A stretch of 64,000 bases of DNA from Pleurotus djamor. Lineage: Eukaryota > Basidiomycota > Agaricomycetes > Agaricales > Pleurotaceae. Made by a program: the position numbers and the translations under genes. The stretch is from the NCBI GenBank assembly GCA_029747585.1, contig JAPEVF010000039.1, positions 1-64,000 on the forward strand, written 5' to 3'. Positions 23,877 to 35,287 of this stretch are shown here, piece by piece. Positions within the stretch are counted from its first letter, which is position 1, and each line of letters starts with the position of its first letter. The notes under the pieces are model-generated. The model was not told the origin of the DNA and searched no databases. It saw only the letters and a list, made by a program, of their open reading frames with translations.

Positions 23877-26015
23877 ATGGTTAAGTGGGCAAATATCCTG
23901 GCTTTAGCATCTTTGCTCCCGCTTGCGCTGGGCGCAGTGATCGTTCCAGGTGCTACTTGGACAGACACAAGCGGGAACGTCATTCAAGCCCACGGTGGCG
24001 GTTTCGTCAAAGCATGTCCCTAGCAGAGTTCGTTTCCCTGTTATGATGCTGACAGACCTTAGGTGGGCTCGACGTGGTACTGGCATGGAGAAGACAAAGC
24101 CCACAACAGTGGGTTATTCCGGGCCGTCTCTTGCTACTCGGTTGGTTGATCGTACCCGAATGCATTTCTGTCGGCTAACGGTACCTCCACAGTCCAATGA
24201 TTTGGTCTCTTGGACGAGGCAGAACGATGCTCTTACCCCGGTTAGCGGAACCATGATATCGACATCTAACATCGTAGAACGCCCGAAAGGTACGTGGTTC
24301 ACCCCTGAGCTCCCTTCTTCCAAAGCTAATCACGCTCGTAGTGGTCTTCAACCAAAAGGTGTGTATGTCAACGATACCAGAGATTGTAGACATTCATATC
24401 CTGCGCCCAGAACAATGAATACGTCATGTGGTTCCACTCTGATTCTTCCAAGTACGGCTTTACACACCTTTTACGGGGTTGATGGTTTGTGCTTACTGTT
24501 CACATTTTCCAGCTATGGCGCTGCTCAAGTTGGTGTGGCCACTGCGAGGTCACCTTGCGGCCCATTTACCTTCCGAAGCAGCTTCAAGCCCCTTGGCGCG
24601 GACTCTCGCGACATGGGTTTGTTCCAAGATGGTAAGTTGACGCGTTCTTTAATTTACATAAGGTAGCTTTCAATAATGATTTGTCTTCCACAGATGACAG
24701 TACGTCCACAATCCAATCACCATATACTAGTATTACGAACTGAGGAGTGCCACCCTCACAGGCGCTCGCACTACTTATCTCCTCTACGCTTCCGACAATA
24801 ACCAGAATTTCAAGATCTCCAGACTTGATGCCGATTATTACAACATCGCTGCCCAAGTCAATACCATCCCAGGATCCACACTCGAAGCTCCAGGCATCAT
24901 CAAACGCAACGGTGTCTACCACCTCTTTGCCTCTCATACTTCCGGCTGGGACCCGAACCCAAACAAATTCTTTACCGCCACTGTAAGTCTCTGTCAACTC
25001 ACATCTTATCCTCCCTTCTACAAGTGTTGATATTTTATGTTGAAAGTCACTCTCTGGCACTTGGTCCTCCCAAGCGGACATAGCTCCTCAAGCCGTAAGG
25101 ACATACTTCTCCCAGAACACCTTTGACCTTCCATTGGGCTCCAACGGTATCTACATGGGCGACAGATGGCGCCCTTCCCTTCTTGGAAGCAGCCGATACA
25201 TCTGGCTACCACTCAACTGGGCAAGTGGCCGTCCTCAATTGGTGCAAGCGGATGTTTGGAGTTTGGATATCAACGCTGGTCTGTTCTCTCATATCACTCA
25301 ATCTTGTCTTGTAATGTTTCGCTTCCAGGAACTTATTCAGTCGCTTCTGGCACGTCGTACGAAGCTGAGAATGGTGCAATTAGTGGTCCGGCACAGCTAC
25401 TCTCTGATGGGTCGTTCTCAGGCGGACGCGCCGTTGGTTGGTTAGGTGCGCGTTCTCTGATATATACTACCCTTCTTCGTGCTTGATACTTGATTTTATT
25501 GCAAGGCAATGGTGGGTCGGTGACGATCAACAATGTCCAAGGCATTGGTTCAAACCAATGGGTCGCTCTCTACTACGCAAATGGTGAGGTCATACCCCTC
25601 TCGGCCATGACCTAATAGCTGACTTACCATGTACAGGTGATTCGTCTTGGAGAAACACGACCGTCAGGTATGTACACTTCTATCATTAATTACATCTTGG
25701 GCACCGGACGTGTGGACTGACACATTCATCCAGCGTAAACGGAGGTTCGCCAGGTCAGTTACACTACTTGTCCATAACTCCGAAATGAATACTCATACAT
25801 CCTTTCAGTCGTCGTTGATCAGCCAAACACTGGTGGTGGCCATGTAATCCTCAGCGTTCCGGTCAAACTTAACTTGCGAAGTGGTGCAAATTCCCTAACA
25901 TTCAGCGCAGGACAAAGCAGTAAGTCAATCCAACTGAGTACTGAACCGTCGGTTCACACTTTGTATAGATTACGCCGCAGATTTAGACAAGATCATCGTT
26001 TACACCCAGTCGTAA
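23877..26015 (+). CDS. Secreted GH43 exo-beta-1,3-galactanase-like enzyme with CBM35
   Basis: Starts at the ATG at 23877 with a clear signal peptide (VKWANILALASLLPLALGA). The mature protein begins VIVPGATWTDTSGNVIQAHG and continues across many short introns: VGSTWYWHGEDKAHNSGLF, SWTRQNDALTPVSG, NIVERPK, GPFTFRSSFKPLGADSRDMG, TLEAPGIIKRNGVYHLFASH, YMGDRWRPSLLGSSRYIWLP. This is the GH43 beta-propeller as in Phanerochaete Pc1,3Gal43A, which releases galactose units from the beta-1,3-galactan backbone of type II arabinogalactan. The Glu in LEAPGI is a likely catalytic residue. A CBM35 beta-sandwich follows (SYEAENGAISG, QWVALYYANG, HVILSVPVKLNLRSGANSL, ending DKIIVYTQS). The first intron appears to use a GC donor. 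Family secure; substrate inferred from the closest known members. Confidence 0.92.
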
Positions 26016-26276
26016 ACCCGTACTACAGGACGAGGACGACATTGGCGTATATAGCTATGTGAATATATGACATATGGAAAAGATACAGTCTGAGGCTCTG
26101 AAATAAGTAAGTAGTTGGTGTCTAAGACAACAATTGCTCGATGAGGATCGTGATGACGTATGATAGTCTAAGTACAGTGAGTCCAAGCGATCTATGAGAT
26201 CTATAGTTTTATGCAAGACAGCGCATTCTAGCAATGGGACAAGGTTCCGAGAGAGGGTAGCGCGAGGCAAGAATAA

Positions 26277-27712
26277 TTATCGAAGAACGGCGTTCCAACC
26301 AGCCTTGAGTTGCTGCGAGGATGATTTAAGCTCAAGATTACGAACGCGAGTGGGAAAAGCGGAGAGAACGAACCTCGAAGAAAACGAATAGCAAGATGGT
26401 GTTAGGGCCAAGCCGGATGAAAGCAGGTGTCCATCCCTTGAATAGGAATCGAGGGCCTTCTTCTTGAAGGGATGATTTTAGTACCTGTACCATACTAGCC
26501 TTCTCGGACTGCAAAGCAAGCGCAAAGTGGGTACGTAAGGGAACGTGGTGGAAAGCACAGTTGAGAAGCGGACGCACCGAAGCCATCAGTCGCGATCGCA
26601 GAACGTCTGCGGGGGAGCAGACAGCTAAAGCAAGATAGCGATGAGGATAAGCTTTTAAATAGATTATGAATGGACGTACTCGTCGCAACCGTGCCAGCAA
26701 GAAGACTCGCTACGGAGTGGAGTAAGAGCCCATCGTGAAACTGGTAGTTGAAGATAGGCATAGGTCGGGATAACAAAGAGCTCTTGAAAAANTCATATCT
26801 AGAAAAAATGATGGCATACCAGGTCGCAAGTAGTATTCAACTTGCTTACGATCCAGCTTGCGACGACTAGAGAAGGCGTATTGAGTATATAGGACAGTTG
26901 ATGGGCGTCATATGACTTACAGTCATTAAAGTAGCTCTTGTGACATTGGTCCCAAGACCTCTTCCCAAGCCTTTCAAACCTTCTTCCCGCACCAACGACA
27001 GGAGTCCTGTTATCGCGTTCGAGTAACCATACCGTTGCTCTGGCGGCCTCACCGAATCGCTCGTCATACGAACGAGGACGATATCTTCGCGCGGCACAGT
27101 CAATATTTATGACAAACGCGTGGAAATACGCGTACCGGCAGGATTTCCGGCAATTCCGCCCAAAGCCCCTGCTAGACAGCCCGCTAGGAGCAGTTGAGGG
27201 GTCGTGGGTTTGCCCCGTGCAGAGAGCCGCTGCTTCATCTCTTCGTAGCTTCCAAAACGTACAAGGGAGTAAGTCATTTGCCTCATCAGTGATGCTGACA
27301 GGCCGGTATAGAGGCTTCGGAAGCCCGACTTCTGGATGGATGTTCGGATTATGACAAAAGTTGAAGGGTGTTTGCTTCCAACGGAGTCAAGGGTTTGCAT
27401 TCGGCTGGATCCAAAGGAATATTGGTTTCAAGAGCTTTGAAAATGAAGCAGCCACGCACACTTTGGTGAGGTCCAGAGGATGCGTACAACTTGCAGCCAC
27501 TGTTCCTACATTTAGAACTTAAGTATACGACACAATTAAAGCGACGCACTGGAAGCCGCCACGCCTATAGGCATCGCAGAAGCTCGTAAGTAGTGTAATT
27601 CCATTATTCGGAAAGCCTGCTAACCTCCCATCCTAGCATAAGTGCGTCAGTACCGTACGCGTTATCTGCCGAAAAAAAGCGCGACATACCAGAAGGGGTA
27701 TGTTACAGCCAT
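26277..27712 (-). CDS. Mitochondrial carrier, dicarboxylate (DIC1) type
   Basis: Starts at the ATG at 27712 (MAVTYPFW), stop at 26277. The three carrier repeats carry THPLDLTK, the start of a GNPAD motif, and CSPADVLRSR, i.e. the PX[DE]XX[KR] signatures, with SGFRSLYTGLSASLMRQMTY and PRFLFKGWTPAFIRLGPNTI matching the [DE]GXXXXXXG-type helices. The sequence resembles yeast Dic1, an inner-membrane exchanger of malate or succinate against phosphate. The N-terminus is built from tiny exons: 27690-27712, an 8 nt exon at 27625-27632 and a 15 nt exon at 27550-27564, which together restore YPFWMGGVAASRTVAASCTH. The last exon encodes QLKAGWNAVLR. Carrier family secure; substrate is by resemblance. Confidence 0.87.
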
Positions 27713-28092
27713 CTTGTCGATTTGAGAGCTGACTGGTGCTCTTCACGTACGAGCAGCGACCGTTCTAGTGGAACGCTCGCGGCGACGGTGAGCGTTGGGA
27801 AGAAAGAGTGGTGGGTGCAGGCCTCAACGGCGCAAGGAGATGCTAATATGTTCAATGTCATATTTAGACGCTCAAAGTCTAGAATGACGTTCCGTTGCAG
27901 GGTCGTTCTGCATACTATTTTTAGCACAACATCGTTGCAGCCATGATGCATCCTTCTTCAACTTCTCCGCTGCGAATCGATGCTGCGCAAATTTTATCAG
28001 TGAATACACCCACCATTTAAATGCCTTGAGTTGCAAAGCTCCCAGCTCAAAAGCGACTTCCTACCTTGGGACTGGTGATCACTGGAACGGCG
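27713..28092. other. Divergent intergenic region
   Basis: Between the carrier gene (-) and the fusion gene (+), probably with both promoters. An 82-codon open frame on the minus strand and a 74-codon one on the plus strand overlap here, and neither resembles a known protein. Confidence 0.4.
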
Positions 28093-31000
28093 ATGTTCTG
28101 GCACACGTTTCTCCTCTTTCTCCAGCTATTCCGGGTCGGTCACACTGCAGCTCGCCTGATTAATCATACTATCTACAGCGACGGGGACTCTTCGACCGAT
28201 CGCAGTATAATCTACCTTCCTGTAGGTGCATGGCGTGCCCGCATTGGCTCAACAAAATGCCTCAACTGCCTCGAAAGCGAAACATCGAATATCTCGGTAA
28301 ACATATGAACAGTCAATATGAGACCAAGATCCTGATATCTCGTGCAGTCCACGCTGATGGAATCGACTTTCGATCCGGGAGCCGAGAGTTCTGCTGTTTC
28401 GTTTGCCTCAACGACGTTCACAGGTACTTCATCAGCTTTCTTCGTCCTCCTTCAGATTTCTTGACTTTTGGGGTTATCAGGGTTGGCAGTATACGTCGAA
28501 TGTCTTCTATCGATCTCAAACTCGACCTGGGACTCGGATTTGTCCTTCTTCATTGATGAGCGACTGGTAGGAACGTTTTCGTCGGTGGCTTCTAGCCCGC
28601 CTTGGGAGGATTCCAGCATGATTGTATTCTCGAAGACGGACTTATCTATGGGCCAGCACACAATTACAATCCAAAATGGCCACGAAAACGGTCGTCGCTC
28701 TTCGGTCGTCCTGGATTCTGTTATATATACGTCAGTCCTTGGTTTTTTATCCCAGGAAACTTGCAGACCTAACCATGCCTATAGTCAAGACCATGGTCCC
28801 CAAATAACGCACAAAGCGGTGATTGCGATCGCTGTCGTAATCAGCCTCGTCGGCGCCTTACTAGTTTCTGCATTGGCGTTTTGCCTCTGGCGATGTTGCC
28901 GCCGCCCTAATACCACCCAGGCTACAACCGAGGACGTACCCATCGCACCATATTCCTTGGATAAGATTTCCCCTGTCTCGGAAACTCTGCCTTACATTGA
29001 TCAGCGCCCCGTAGCCGCTGAATCCACTCAGGAGGTCTCACCACTCAAATGGCTCTCTTCGATCGTCAACGAGAAGTCAACCATTACCGCGGAGGCTTCC
29101 CATGAACTCTCCCTACCACCGTCTAGCCTTGCCACGGAATTCGCCTGTAATGTTGAAGCACCCACTCTCGCAGGCCCGTTACAATATCTCAAGGATGCGC
29201 CTGAAGAATCCTCCTCTCCGCCGACCATTCTCGAGCATAGAGAAGCTGCAGTGTTTCCTGTACCGTTACCAGCAACTGAAGTTTTAGAAGAAATACCTCC
29301 GGTGATAGACGTTGAGAGAGCACAATCACTTGGTGTGGTAGACGCGTGTCCTTTCAATGTCGATACTGGCACTCTGTCCCAAGGCAAACCCTTAGGATGC
29401 TTTGAAGTGCCCGTCCATTCCCTTCAAACACCATATGTATCAGGAGCCACTTCGCTACCCCTGAATGGCATCTTCGGGCCCAATTTGCAACCCATCTTCC
29501 TCATCCAGAGTCATTTCCATGCCACCATTGTTGATAGTGAGTACAATACATGTTATTTTACTTGTGCATGCTTAAGCTAACGCGTTTATCACCGTGCAGC
29601 GTCTGCTCAAGTTTGCGTTACTCAAACATACTGGAATTGCGCGGCTCAAGTCGTAGACCCCACGAGTTATTTCTTCCACGCCCCACCTGAAATCAAAGTT
29701 TGTGAGTTCGCGATCATCAAGACCTCAGGCGAAGTCATCACCCACAGCTTTGACGTGCAACGTATTGATTCCCCAAATCCTGGTGAGCTCTTAGGATCCT
29801 TCGTTCATTCGATCGCCTGTAACTTCTAATCACATCAGAGCTGGTATTCCCAATAGGCAGGCTTGCAGCCTCCGAGACAGTTGAAGTCAAACTCCTTGTG
29901 CGTTATAGTGTTTGCTTAAGCTCAGGACGAAATTGACTTACATGAGGACCCTTGTAGTACGTTGCGACGTTGATGAACGACGATAACGCTGACGAAATTA
30001 GGCTGCGTCTTCCATATCAACTGGCCTCCGTATCCAATGTTGGCGAAGGATCTGGAGTGAAAATTGACATCGATATTCAGACAAGCGGGCGTCTTCACAA
30101 CATCAGCGTTGATTCTGCTCATGTTCAAGATACAGTGACGTCTAGTCTCACTGATGATTCTCCACGACGAGCAAAACTCAGATATACATCAGGGCAAGCT
30201 CTGGATAGAGACTTCTTCGTCATTGTCCATGCAGATGGGCTCGATGCACCACGCTGTGTCGTCGAGTCGTCAACAGCGTCGCCCGATACCCTCACGCAGA
30301 TTATCTCTTGCCAGTTATCGCTCGTCATGAAGTTCTCGTTACCGCCGGTTCCGTCGCAGCAATATCTTTTTNGTTCTAGATCGAAGCAGTAGTATGATGG
30401 GACCTGCCATACAAGCAGCTAAGGACACCCTCACGATGCTTCTCAAACTGCTACCCGCTCAGAACACGATGTTCAACATTATCACCTTCGCCTCGGACTC
30501 ACAGGTATTTTCCTCCACAAGTCTGACCTACAATGATGCTTCATTGGAGCATGCGGTGCGTTCAAATATCGCAGCAACGCACTGTCAGATGATTAATTTT
30601 GCTGTACCAGATAAACTACATCTCGATGGTAGGCGTCGAGGTGGGAACCAATATTCAGAGGGCTCTGGAGAGTGCATTCCAATTCTACAACAAAAACACC
30701 CCCACTTCAATCTTTTTGATAACTGATGGGAATGACGTGAGCTCATGGTTATTGTTATTTTCACGCCTCCTGAACTCTCACCTTATCATAACAGCCATAT
30801 GACAAGGTGACCAGTGTTGAACGCGCCGTCCGTTTGGCGCCTTCCATCGCACCTATGCGGGTGTTTGTCCTCGGAATTGGCCTATATGTCGACCAAGAGT
30901 CCTGCAAGAAGATTGCCATCGCTGGCAACGGAGACGCCTTATTTACTATGAATGCCGAAGGCATTATGGGTAAATGTGCTCGTCTCCTGCAAGCCAGTCA

Positions 31001-31604
31001 AAATCAATACCTCCGAGACGTTGTGCTTGACTGGGGTGTCCCCCATACTGCTTATCAGCAGTCACCAGAGTTCCTTCCTGAAATTCACGCTGGTACCAGG
31101 CTCAACGTGTACGCCAGTCTGACCGTTGATCACCATCATCTCCTAACGAAAGTATATCTCCGAGGGCTCCTCGGCGACACGGGCGAACCTTTCCAGCTTG
31201 AACTCCCGGTGGACATTACCAAGACACCTGATGGCAATTCACAGATTCACCGAGTGGTTTCATGGAAACTTGGCCACAGCGAGCCCTCGTCGGGCCAGCG
31301 CAATGGGCTTCCGTCACATCACGACGCATTCAATATTCCTATAAGCCGTCAGGTCTTAGACTTGATCAACCTTCAGCGATACAATGGGTCCTTCTCACTG
31401 GATTCTCCATTCAGAAGGATGATTGGCGAAGTTGGTAACCCCCTTGGTGTGGATTCAGGGGCTTGGGCTACTGCTTTGGCCGTTGCTTTTCTGCAGAAGC
31501 AGGTCCCCGCACACAGGGAGCTGTGGGTCAAACCATATCTGTACTTGACTGATCTGCCTGACTACGAAAGAGTTCTTGCTTGTGCGGTGGAACTATTTAC
31601 CTGA
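28093..31604 (+). CDS. Fusion: single-pass membrane protein joined to VIT/VWA domains
   Basis: Nine inferred exons: 28093-28296, 28348-28423, 28481-28730, 28785-29536, 29600-29782, 29839-29897, 29958-30555, 30611-30736, 30795-31604. The N-terminus has a signal peptide (MFWHTFLLFLQLFRVGHTAA) and an ectodomain homologous to the genes at 35288-36583 and 31950-34958 (LAVYVECLLSISNSTWDSDL, FSKTDLSMGQHTITIQNGHE). A membrane helix follows (AVIAIAVVISLVGALLVSAL), then a basic stop-transfer (WRCCRRP) and a long Ser/Pro/Glu-rich tail. Exon 4 runs without a stop or any Met codon from the helix into a VIT domain (QSHFHATIVD, then TSAQVCVTQTYWN) and a VWA domain with MIDAS LDRSSSM, GVEVGTN and LITDGND, ending in the VWA5-type C-terminus (DSGAWATALAVAFLQKQVPA). 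The N at 30372 must be a surplus base: removing it restores YLFVLDRSSSM. Function unknown; predicted plasma-membrane protein with a cytosolic VWA. Confidence 0.8.
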
Positions 31605-31949
31605 TGCCAGAAAAGTGTATATGATGATGTTCGTGGTTCGAGTTCTTAGGATCAGAAACGCCTGAATGTCAGATCGTGCACGATTGATTCAATCACAAAG
31701 AGCTTGTCAATTGTGACCGAATTATCGCCCAAAGGAAGCGAGTTAGGCACCGAGTTACTCATCGTGGACACTGGACAACTCCTGGGAAATCTCCTGCCAA
31801 TGCCCCTGTAGATATCTTGTGTGACGAGCGGTACTAGGTGAACTTCAGAGGGGCACCCTCCACTCGCGGCTGGAGAGCTGGTTTTGGAAGGAGATGGTAG
31901 ATTGCTGTGTTATTGGGCTAACGAAGATTACTCTGAGATGGTCACATCG
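31605..31949. other. Convergent intergenic region
   Basis: Lies between the 3' ends of the fusion gene (+) and the disrupted membrane-protein gene (-). It should contain both 3' untranslated regions. No other signal is seen. Confidence 0.4.
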
Positions 31950-33043
31950 TTAGTTGTCCTGCTTTATGCTAAAAACGTCCGATCGAGGTGGAAGGGGTGC
32001 ACTTCCCCCTTCACTTGGGTCGTAAGGTGGAGGCGGAACCCCTAGGACACCATCAGAATACCTTGACGGCGAATACAGTGCATCAGATGAGGCGCTCCGC
32101 CCATGCAGTTGCGAAGCGACGTCATCCAGAACCGTAAGAGTGTTGATTGGAGAGGTGTCCAAAAGCGGGCCGAGATGGGAAGATGGTGAGCTGGAAACCA
32201 CTGAAGGCGAGTGGATGGGAATTTCCATCATTAGAGGGGATATATGGCGCGCAAGACGAGTGTTAGGTTTCGACCGCTTGGCTTTGCGACGTCGTTTGTA
32301 AAAGATGGAGCCGAGTGTCAACAAGATGATAATAGTGACGATCCCAAGGACAAGGGCAGCGATCACCGCAGGGCTGAGGGATGTCGATGTACCGGTGACC
32401 AAACCAACGCCATTCGAGCTCGAGCCATCAGTCGTGGACGGTGTCGCAGAGGTTCCCCCAGAGGGAGCGTGCCTTTCAGGCGCGCTGGAGGGAGACGCCA
32501 ATTGCGAAGGCCCAGTGGTGCTGGGCGGGTGGCTATCGGTGCTATCTGCGAAAAGGACGGAGGATGAAGAAGATAAAGAAGTCGACGTCTGTGCTTCAAT
32601 GGTCTTGGTGACAGTAACTGAGGTTTGGATCACAGCGTCACTAGGAAGGGGTTCGTTGGGCGAAGGCTCATTTGGCTGACCGTCATCGACACTGGTGATT
32701 CTGGGTGAACAGAAGGTAAAAAAGTCAAAGAAAATCCAACTGACGTGTAAATGATTGCGTCCAAGAGAATCAAAGCCTTGGGTCCGTCGACATGTCCATT
32801 GGCAATTGTAAGTATGTGTTGTTGAGGTTGGAGTCCCGTGGCGGAAAACACGATAACTTTATATTCGTATCCGGGAGTACCAGGTGCGTCTTTAACAAAG
32901 GTGCCCGCTTGTTCGCCATCAATGAAGAATGTCATGTCCGAGTCGCCCGTAGGGCTGGTTTTCGTCAGTGCGAGCGCACATTGCACGTACACGGCAATAC
33001 CTATACGAACGTCATGCGCACATGAGATATTCTGTGGAGCATA

Positions 33044-33318
33044 TGATGCACCAAGTGTGACAATAATAAATTTGCGCCGCGCCGAAATTTTTGACGCCCG
33101 CGCCCCCGAGAACACAACTTTGACACAACTTTCCCCGCGCCCGGACACAATTTCATCGCGCGCGCGCACTCTGCCATAGAAAATAAAGAAAAATAGAATA
33201 GAAATAGATTGATTTCAAGTACTTCCCTTCTACTAAGTCCCTATGATGTTTAGGGACTCGAGTCCAGATCCAGGCCGAGACTTTGTCTCTGGGCGTCTAA
33301 CCCCTTTCCCCCTTTATC
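33044..33318. repeat. Left terminal inverted repeat of the element
   Basis: Matches 34504-34768 in inverted orientation with a few mismatches. It includes the GC-rich block beginning TTTGCGCCGCGCCGAAATTT, an AT-rich block with TAGAATAGAAATAGATTGAT, and the sequence CCCTATGATGTTTAGGGACT. Confidence 0.85.
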
Positions 33319-34503
33319 GTAACTCGACCATCCCATCGTTCGGAATCTTTTTGTCTCTCATTCCACAGAGTTGGGATCCGTGAGCTTTCCCCTTCTTTCC
33401 CATATTTCCCCCTAGATCATATGTATCTTTCTATTTCTCATTTTTGGTAGGCCCATCATATAGGCCGGAAGCTGAACAAGTCTGGTTCCACTGTTCCCCT
33501 CCATCTTTGCTGTACATTGAACCTCTCTTAGATGGCCCAATCACACTGATTGACACAAGTAGACGTTTCTCAAGCCACGGAGGAGCCGAACGGTTCGAGG
33601 AGTTTGGCACCAGATCGCCACGTGCGCATTTTACGTCGCCGTAGCAATTACGGAAACACGATCGAGTCCCCGATAATTCTACGATCCTCCCTCTTCCTCA
33701 TCGTCCCCCGCCCTCCTGAACCTCCTACACTAGCTGGCGTACTTGAGACCACCCATAGACATTTTCAGGTGGGCTCCAGCACACATCTGACCGGTTGATT
33801 GCACAGTAACGCGAGTTTCGCCCCTGCTCAACATGTCCCAATTCTCTTTTCATTGCCGCCACCCTTTGAACTGTTGCAGCTCGCCTCCTGCGTGAACCCA
33901 TCAAACCCCTGTGCGTCGTTGGGTCAAACGGGGTTTCGTTGTCCATCAAAGTTGCAGGGGAGAAGGATGCGGATGGGGAATGCACTCGCGACTTGACTTG
34001 GACTTGACTTCAAAGTTTTGTTTCGCTTTGGTTGTGAGTGATTTCTTCTCTAGCCCCACCATCATCCTTTATCTTCTGGCTTTAAACGCCCTTGTCTCGC
34101 GCTCACACGATAAAAGCCACACAAGTCATCCATCCGTTCAAGAAGACCCTGATGTTCACTCGAATCCATTCCTCTCTCGGCTGAACTCATCCACCCCTCT
34201 TCAGTGTCCTCCAGGCCATGCAAACCACCGAGCTCACCAATGTCCTTGAGAATAAGTGTCTGTACTGTCCCAATGGTCTTCCCGTAACTTAAGAATCAGA
34301 CGTGGCAACTTGATACACCCTCCCAATGGCTTTCAAATTGACTTCCCCCCTTCATTGACTTTGTGGGTTAATCAGACGCGAGATGCCGCCAACCTCGTTG
34401 ACGTCCACGGAGAAGGCGGTTCTCATCCCGGGTTTAAAGAATAGGAGTACTACAGATAGAGTTTCCTTCGTCGATATTTACATTCATGTGAACCCTATTG
34501 ACA

Positions 34504-34768
34504 GGGGGAAAGGGGAAAAGGGGCTAGACGCCCAGAGACAAAGTCTCGGCTTGAATCTGGACTCGAGTCCCTAAACATCATAGGGACTTGGTAAAAGGGC
34601 AGTACTTGAAATCAATCTATTTCTATTCTATTTTTCTTTATTTTCTATGACAGAGTGCGCGCGCGCGTTGAAATTGTGACCGGGCGCGGGGAAAGTTGTG
34701 TTTTCGGGGGCGCGGGCGTCAAAAATTTCGGCGCGGCGCAAATAAATATTGTCACACTTGGTGCATCA
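34504..34768. repeat. Right terminal inverted repeat of the element
   Basis: Inverted copy of 33044-33318. It ends GTCACACTTGGTGCATCA next to the TA duplication. Differences from the left arm are small indels and point changes, suggesting an insertion that is not very old. Confidence 0.85.
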
Positions 34769-34958
34769 TAGTGTTGTCAGGATGCGCCGTGCAAGCGTCA
34801 CAAGCTCCCCCATCGTTCCAAGCATCGCTTGGATCATAGGTAATGAAACTGCCTGTCTCAGGATCTCCAAACGTATCGTCAATGGTAACATTCCTTAGAA
34901 TGGCGCAAGCCCGCCCAAGGAGGAAAAGAAAAATGAGTGGAAGTGTTGCAGACCTCAT

Positions 34959-35287
34959 AGCCAGGCTGAAACGAAGAAAGGGAGGAAAGGAAGCTCATCA
35001 AACAGGTCCTGCTCAAGTTATGATGAGATGCGCTGATGATGGAGCACATGGCACACGACTGGATTTTGGTCGAGCTTAATGAAGGCATGGAATCAAAGAA
35101 GCCCGACAGATGAGTTGATCTCCGGCTTCAGGGGGTTCAGTTTCGAGGTAAGGGATCACTCACGGGAAGGTACCAGGAATGGATGGGTCACTGCGTCGGG
35201 ATTCAAGCGTACTGAATTATGGGTATCTGAGAAATTGTATGCCGATATTGTACATGTTATGATCAGGATTACCCCCTAGGCACCGTC
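34959..35287. other. Intergenic region
   Basis: Upstream of the disrupted membrane-protein gene and downstream of its intact paralogue, both on the minus strand. No coding signal. Confidence 0.4.

Larger units (their letters stand above)
33044..34768. mobile_element. Non-autonomous DNA transposon with long TIRs and TA duplication
   Basis: A 1725 bp element bounded by terminal inverted repeats of about 265-275 bp. The ends read TGATGCACCAAGTGTGACAA inward on the left and its reverse complement on the right. It is flanked by TA on both sides (33042-33043 and 34769-34770), the duplication expected of Tc1/mariner/pogo-type transposases. Both arms contain an alternating CG tract (GCGCGCGCGC) and a CGTCTCTGGG-like inner part. 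The interior (about 33320-34500) has open frames up to about 112 codons but no recognisable DDE or other transposase motif, so it needs a transposase in trans. It sits inside the membrane-protein gene. Confidence 0.85.
31950..34958 (-). pseudogene. Single-pass membrane protein paralogue, split by a mobile element
   Basis: Exon 1 (34958 to about 34771) encodes a signal peptide (MRSATLPLIFLFLLGRACA) and RNVTIDDTFGDPETGSF, then DACTAHPDNT. Here the sequence enters a TIR element (33044-34768). On the other side only the end of an intron remains before IAVYVQCALALTKTSPTGDS, then VIVFSATGLQPQQHILTIAN, an intron, and a Ser/Thr-rich stretch, membrane helix (AVIAALVLGIVTIIILLTLG), KRRRKAKRSK and a proline-rich tail ending DVFSIKQDN at 31950. 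The intact paralogue at 35288-36583 has an exon between these two parts (TFNRNPGSNSFPNTVLSASV); it is absent here. The gene is therefore probably inactive, unless the element is spliced out and the shorter ectodomain still works. Confidence 0.75.

Noticed and set aside
33444..34444. Several plus-strand open frames inside the TIR element
   Set aside because: No transposase-like catalytic motif or helix-turn-helix; composition like non-coding DNA.
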